This document shows, piece after piece, positions 58,100 through 64,000 of a DNA stretch of 64,000 bases. The stretch is taken from positions 1-64,000 of the forward strand of contig DATFQX010000291.1 of the NCBI GenBank assembly GCA_035263865.1, in the 5' to 3' direction. How positions within the stretch are numbered: the first letter of the stretch is position 1; the number at the start of each line of letters is the position of its first letter. Origin of the DNA: VAZQ01 sp035263865 (GTDB lineage: Bacteria; Pseudomonadota; Alphaproteobacteria; Rhizobiales; Xanthobacteraceae). The position numbers and the translations under genes were made by a program. The notes beneath the pieces were generated by a model that was not told the DNA's origin, did no database searches, and saw only the letters and a program-made list of their open reading frames with translations.

Positions 58100-58469
58100 A
58101 GGTTATGTTCTCGATAAACCGTTCTCGCTGAGCTGCCCCGAGTGCGATGGCGTGCTGCGCGAGGAACACCGAGCTGGCATCATACAGTTCCGCTGCCACA
58201 TCGGACACGTCCTCAGTGCGGAAACCGTGCTGGTTGCACAGTTCGCGCAATTGGAAAAGAGGCTAGCCGGAGCACTCGCGCTTCTCAACGAAAGGGCCGA
58301 GCTTTGCCAACGGATGGCCGAGGAGGCACGCCAACAGGGAGATGGCGCGAACGCGTTCGACGCGGCTGCCCGCGAGGCCTTGGCGCGCGCGGAGGTCGTA
58401 AAAAAGCTGCTCGAGGATGACTGGATGCAGCCGCTGGAAGATGTACGGGATCAGCCTGGCGCGGGATAG
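58092..58469 (+). CDS. Zinc-ribbon helical protein, usual C-terminal part of CheB-like proteins
   Basis: The 125-residue protein has a zinc ribbon C15-P-E-C18 and C35-H-x-G-H39 (FSLSCPECDG; QFRCHIGHVL), then long helices (LEKRLAGALALLNERAELCQ). This arrangement is the C-terminal tail of many CheB-domain proteins. Here it is a separate gene whose ATG lies inside the CheB reading frame (8-base overlap, other frame). It is probably translated by coupling. Whether the split is natural or a frameshift should be tested; both frames have clean ends. Confidence 0.8.
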   Translation: MPEGYVLDKPFSLSCPECDGVLREEHRAGIIQFRCHIGHVLSAETVLVAQFAQLEKRLAGALALLNERAELCQRMAEEARQQGDGANAFDAAAREALARAEVVKKLLEDDWMQPLEDVRDQPGAG

Positions 58470-58512
58470 CGCGGCCTAAATAGCCCATGCGCGTGAGGGC
58501 CCGCCCGCGAAA

Positions 58513-58698
58513 CTATTTTTTTCCCGTCGCGATGGCTCTTTCGATCATCACGCGATGCTCGTGCATGCGATCCAAGCTGATCCGCATCGTGTGCAGCAGG
58601 ACTTCCGCCAGCTTGGTATCCTGACCCCGCTCGGCCAGACGCTCGATGAGGGCGCGCTGCTCGTTCACCCTCGCCTCGGCCTGCGCGATGTGCCGCAA
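58513..58698 (-). CDS. Small helical hypothetical protein
   Basis: The 61-residue protein is one long amphipathic helix pair (AQAEARVNEQRALIERLAER and LLHTMRISLDRMHEHRVMIE). This resembles small rhizobial proteins often found beside kinases of this kind, but I do not know the family. The TTG start is uncertain; no Shine-Dalgarno. It lies 120 bases downstream of the kinase gene on the same strand and may share its transcript. That 120-base gap shows nothing else. Confidence 0.6.
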   Translation of the reverse strand: MRHIAQAEARVNEQRALIERLAERGQDTKLAEVLLHTMRISLDRMHEHRVMIERAIATGKK

Positions 58699-58818
58699 GT
58701 CATGTGCTGGCCCGCACGAGAGTGCACCCTTCGGTCAGAGGCTTCGTCCTGATGACCTCGCGCAGCGTCAGCGCGAGCTTTAAAGAAGAGCGGGAGGACG
58801 TGGTCAGTCCGTGCACAG

Positions 58819-61899
<3,081 letters not shown>

Positions 61900-61975
61900 C
61901 GGTTCCCCCTTCGGAGAGGGGAATGTCTGCCTGCGGCGAACGGCTTGGGCCAAACTACGCCAAGCGCCGACAAAT

Positions 61976-62161
61976 TCAAAGCGGCTTTGCCGGTCCTGCG
62001 ACGCGATGCACCGATGGTTCGATGCGCGACACGAGCTTTTGCGACTTATCGATCGTGCTGCAGGCCAGCTCGATCTCCTCGCGCAATTGCGAAATCTCGT
62101 GGCGGGTGGTTTCGATCAACTCCCGCGTCTTGATCAGGAGGTCGCGATGCTCGAAGTCCAT
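61976..62161 (-). CDS. Small helical protein heading the kinase gene cluster
   Basis: The 61-residue protein forms a helical hairpin (DLLIKTRELIETTRHEISQLREEI is split by a short turn). The ATG at 62161 has AGGAGG seven bases upstream, an excellent Shine-Dalgarno. It precedes the kinase gene by 76 bases and is reached from an exact sigma-EcfG promoter about 108 bases upstream. I do not recognise a function; a kinase partner is possible. Confidence 0.7.
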   Translation of the reverse strand: MDFEHRDLLIKTRELIETTRHEISQLREEIELACSTIDKSQKLVSRIEPSVHRVAGPAKPL

Positions 62162-62268
62162 GGACCCGCCTCCTGGCTGGGCGACGGTGTCTCGACGCGT
62201 CTGCATCACCCCGCCCGAGAGGCAAGACGGGCTCACTCAGTCGCGGGGGATTCGGCCGAGCAAATTAC

Positions 62269-62294
62269 AACGGGCGAACGGGTATTTCGGTTCC
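62269..62294 (-). promoter_or_regulatory. Sigma-EcfG promoter, exact match (N17), before the kinase cluster
   Basis: On the minus strand GGAAC (62294-62290), 17 bases, CGTT (62272-62269). It would transcribe the small gene at 62161 and perhaps the kinase behind it, with a leader of about 100 bases. Confidence 0.7.
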
Positions 62295-62315
62295 TGAGTT
62301 ACGGCGAGCCACTTC

Positions 62316-62425
62316 CTCCGTTCGTCCCCGCGAGGGGCGCCCCGCGACGCTAGGGTCGCGGGGACCGCGTTGCGGGGACCCAGTCCTTGGCCCTGGATTC
62401 CCGCTTACGCGGGAATGAACGGAGT
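62316..62425. repeat. Dispersed palindromic repeat (family A, expanded)
   Basis: cttcctccgttcgtccccgcg is followed by a second hairpin, ggggcgccccgcgacgctag and its complement, then ggattcccgcttacgcggga. The unit is longer than other family A copies because of the inserted hairpin. Confidence 0.75.
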
Positions 62426-62438
62426 TTGCCCTTCGGCA

Positions 62439-63191
62439 CTAACCCACCCGGCTTTCCATCGCTTTCTCGATTATCAGCAGCATGCGAAAGCCGGCGAGGC
62501 GGCCGAGGATGGGCTCGAGCGCGCGTTCGATCCGCAGCAGGCGGCGCGCGGCGCCTACGCTGATGAGGCTCCACGATTGGAAGCCGCCGCTCAGCGGATA
62601 GGCGCCGAGCGAAAACCATTGCACGGAGGCGATGCGCAGCGCCGGAAAGAGGCGATGGAACCGCTCGCGATCGCGGGTGGCGAGAAGGGTGGGTACGGCC
62701 TGATTGGAGGCGTAGGGATCGCGGCGGGGATCGGGATCTCCGTCGCCGAGCACCTCAGCGGAAGTGCGGACCGGCTCGTGATGAAACAGCCGATAGAACA
62801 AGCTGCTGCCCCAAGTGATCGCTGGCTCGACCATAAGCGCGCGCCCACCAGGCCGCAGTACTCGCGCCGCTTCGCGAAAGAAGACGAGCGGAAATTCGAG
62901 ATGGTGCAGCACGTCGACCATGACGATATTGGCGGCGCAGGCGTCGGCAAAGGGAAGCCGCTGCGCATCCGCCACGCAATCGAGCCACGGGGCGCACTGG
63001 ATATCGGTCGCCATCACGTCGGCGAGCCGCCGCTTGAAGTTACCGATGCCGCCGCCGATCTCGATCGTAAGACCAGCGCCGCATGCGGCGGCGATACGGT
63101 CGTAGAAATCCTCGTAGACGACGCGCAGCACCGCCTTGCGTTCCCAGACGCGGCGGTGATCAGCGAGCTGAGTGGGGACCGCCCGTTGCAT
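62439..63191 (-). CDS. Class I SAM-dependent methyltransferase
   Basis: The 250-residue protein has motif I LTIEIGGGIGNFKRRLADV (about 39-57), a post-I DIQ acidic residue, and CAANIVMVDVLHHLEFPLVF (Methyltransf_11 type), then LRPGGRALMVEP. The start ATG at 63191 shares one base with the stop of the glycosyltransferase gene (TGATG), so the two are coupled. Such pairs are found in envelope glycan or lipid gene sets. The substrate is unknown. Confidence 0.85.
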   Translation of the reverse strand: MQRAVPTQLADHRRVWERKAVLRVVYEDFYDRIAAACGAGLTIEIGGGIGNFKRRLADVMATDIQCAPWLDCVADAQRLPFADACAANIVMVDVLHHLEFPLVFFREAARVLRPGGRALMVEPAITWGSSLFYRLFHHEPVRTSAEVLGDGDPDPRRDPYASNQAVPTLLATRDRERFHRLFPALRIASVQWFSLGAYPLSGGFQSWSLISVGAARRLLRIERALEPILGRLAGFRMLLIIEKAMESRVG

Positions 63192-64000
63192 CACATCGCC
63201 TTGATGCGCATGAATGCAAACAGCACCATGCGCAGCAGCATGAAGCCGTGCCGGAAGCGCGAGATCTGCGTCTCGCCGTAAGTGCGGCTGGCATAGCGGA
63301 TGGGGATCTCGACCGCCTTGAGCGCAAGCTTCGAAGCGCCGAAGATCAGCTCGAAGTCGCCGAACGGGTCGAAGTTGCCGAAATAGCGGCGCGCCGCCTT
63401 GATCCGCGCATAGTCGGAGCGGCAGATCGCCTTGGTGCCGCAGAGCGTGTCGGTGAATCGCTGCGACAGGAGCCACATGAACAGCACCGAGAATGCCTTG
63501 TTGGCGACCAGGTTGAGAAAGCGCATCGCCTTCTGTTCCATCGGATAGACGAGACGGGAGCCGTTGACGAACTCCCCCCTGCCGGAGCGGATCGCCTCCC
63601 AAAACTTCGGCAGTTGCTCCGGCGGCATCGTGAGATCGGCATCGAGGATCATGAGGACGTCGCCGCGCGCGGCGTCGAAACCAGCAAAGACCGCGTCGCC
63701 TTTGCCTCTCCCCGGCTGGCGCATGGCCTTGATGTTGCGTTCGGGATAAGCGGCGGCGACCCGCTCGATCTCCTCCCACGTGCCGTCCTTCGAGTGACCC
63801 TCGACGAAGATGATCTCGAGCTGCTCGACGAAGGCCGGGATGCGTTTGACCGCCGGCTCGATGTTGCCGCGCTCGTTGCGCGCGGGAATGACGACGCTCG
63901 CGGAGCTGACCTCAGCGGGGCGGCGCAGCGAGCGGCAAACGGTGAAGTGTCGCAGACAAAGCCCCCGCACGAGCGGCAGTGGAGCCAAAAAACGGTTGAC
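63191..64000 (-). CDS. Glycosyltransferase family 2 protein, 5' end outside the window
   Basis: The visible 269 codons are open to the window edge. The domain starts VSSASVVIPARNERGNIEPA and has IIFVEGHSKDGTWEEI with the nucleotide-sugar site and the DAD metal motif (VLMILDADLTMP). The ending CGTKAICRSDYARIKAARRY and FELIFGASKLALKAVEIPIRY are typical of dolichyl-phosphate-mannose-synthase-like GT2 proteins. The sequence before the domain (RFLAPLPLVRGLCLRHF) looks like a linker, so a larger protein, perhaps with an N-terminal domain, is likely. Partial. Confidence 0.85.
   Translation of the reverse strand, partial: VNRFLAPLPLVRGLCLRHFTVCRSLRRPAEVSSASVVIPARNERGNIEPAVKRIPAFVEQLEIIFVEGHSKDGTWEEIERVAAAYPERNIKAMRQPGRGKGDAVFAGFDAARGDVLMILDADLTMPPEQLPKFWEAIRSGRGEFVNGSRLVYPMEQKAMRFLNLVANKAFSVLFMWLLSQRFTDTLCGTKAICRSDYARIKAARRYFGNFDPFGDFELIFGASKLALKAVEIPIRYASRTYGETQISRFRHGFMLLRMVLFAFMRIKAM

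Overview
The window looks like chromosomal DNA of a GC-rich alphaproteobacterium of the order Hyphomicrobiales (Rhizobiales), close to the Bradyrhizobium/Xanthobacteraceae side. The evidence is a CcrM-type GANTC methyltransferase gene with a CtrA-like site upstream, a TIGR02301-type protein, two-subunit glycyl-tRNA synthetase, the mutY / DUF721 / dsbA-like / smc gene order, ETF-ubiquinone oxidoreductase, many small lineage-specific proteins, and promoters of the sigma-EcfG (general stress response) type. Family assignments rest on reading translated sequence and motifs; no database search was run.

Layout. 0.4-8.1 kb: tRNA-Pro, a Sua5-type tRNA modification enzyme, an FAD-linked D-2-hydroxyacid dehydrogenase, Nudix, YgfZ, Tag and HD-hydrolase genes, separated by dispersed palindromic repeats. 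8.3-18.3 kb: a phosphatase-like protein, a small ORF broken by an amber codon, AcuI-like reductase, MFS transporter, nadC, a SleB-like cell-wall hydrolase, ppdK and a short DUF3096 gene. 18.5-31.1 kb: glyS/glyQ with a double-CDGSH gene, a deleted tctC (Bug) remnant, S49 peptidase, methyltransferase, DUF2007, polyprenyl diphosphate synthase, ispE, a TPR protein and ETF-QO. 31.2-41.4 kb: uracil-DNA glycosylase, RidA, a frameshifted NCS2 purine permease, GT39, rnhB, a radical SAM protein, a GT2 protein, a MarR-GNAT fusion, moaB and a zinc metallopeptidase. 41.5-50.2 kb: ccrM, an SMP-30 protein, mutY, DUF721, a DsbA-like protein and smc. 50.3-62.3 kb: an accessory-looking stretch of small proteins plus a Crp/Fnr regulator, Ku, a NepR-like protein, CheB with a separate zinc-ribbon protein, and a CheB-CheR-PAS-HWE histidine kinase. 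62.4-64 kb: a methyltransferase and a glycosyltransferase cut by the window edge.

The most interesting part is 52.7-62.3 kb. Seven exact GGAAC-N16/17-CGTT sequences, the form of promoter read by sigma-EcfG, lie just upstream of genes on both strands: two small proteins, Ku, the NepR-like gene, CheB, a further small gene, and the small gene at the head of the kinase cluster. About 0.15 exact matches would be expected by chance in 10 kb (9 fixed bases, two spacings, two strands, equal base frequencies). Three or four of these promoters end only 7-9 bases before the start codon and those genes lack a Shine-Dalgarno sequence, so their mRNAs may be leaderless. I infer a compact general-stress-response island that carries its own candidate kinase, candidate anti-sigma/partner protein and effectors such as Ku.

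Three genes are broken: the tctC-like fragment, the NCS2 permease (one extra base in a run of four G) and the small ORF with an amber codon. No phage, insertion sequence or CRISPR array was seen. Dispersed palindromic repeats occur at about a dozen intergenic positions.
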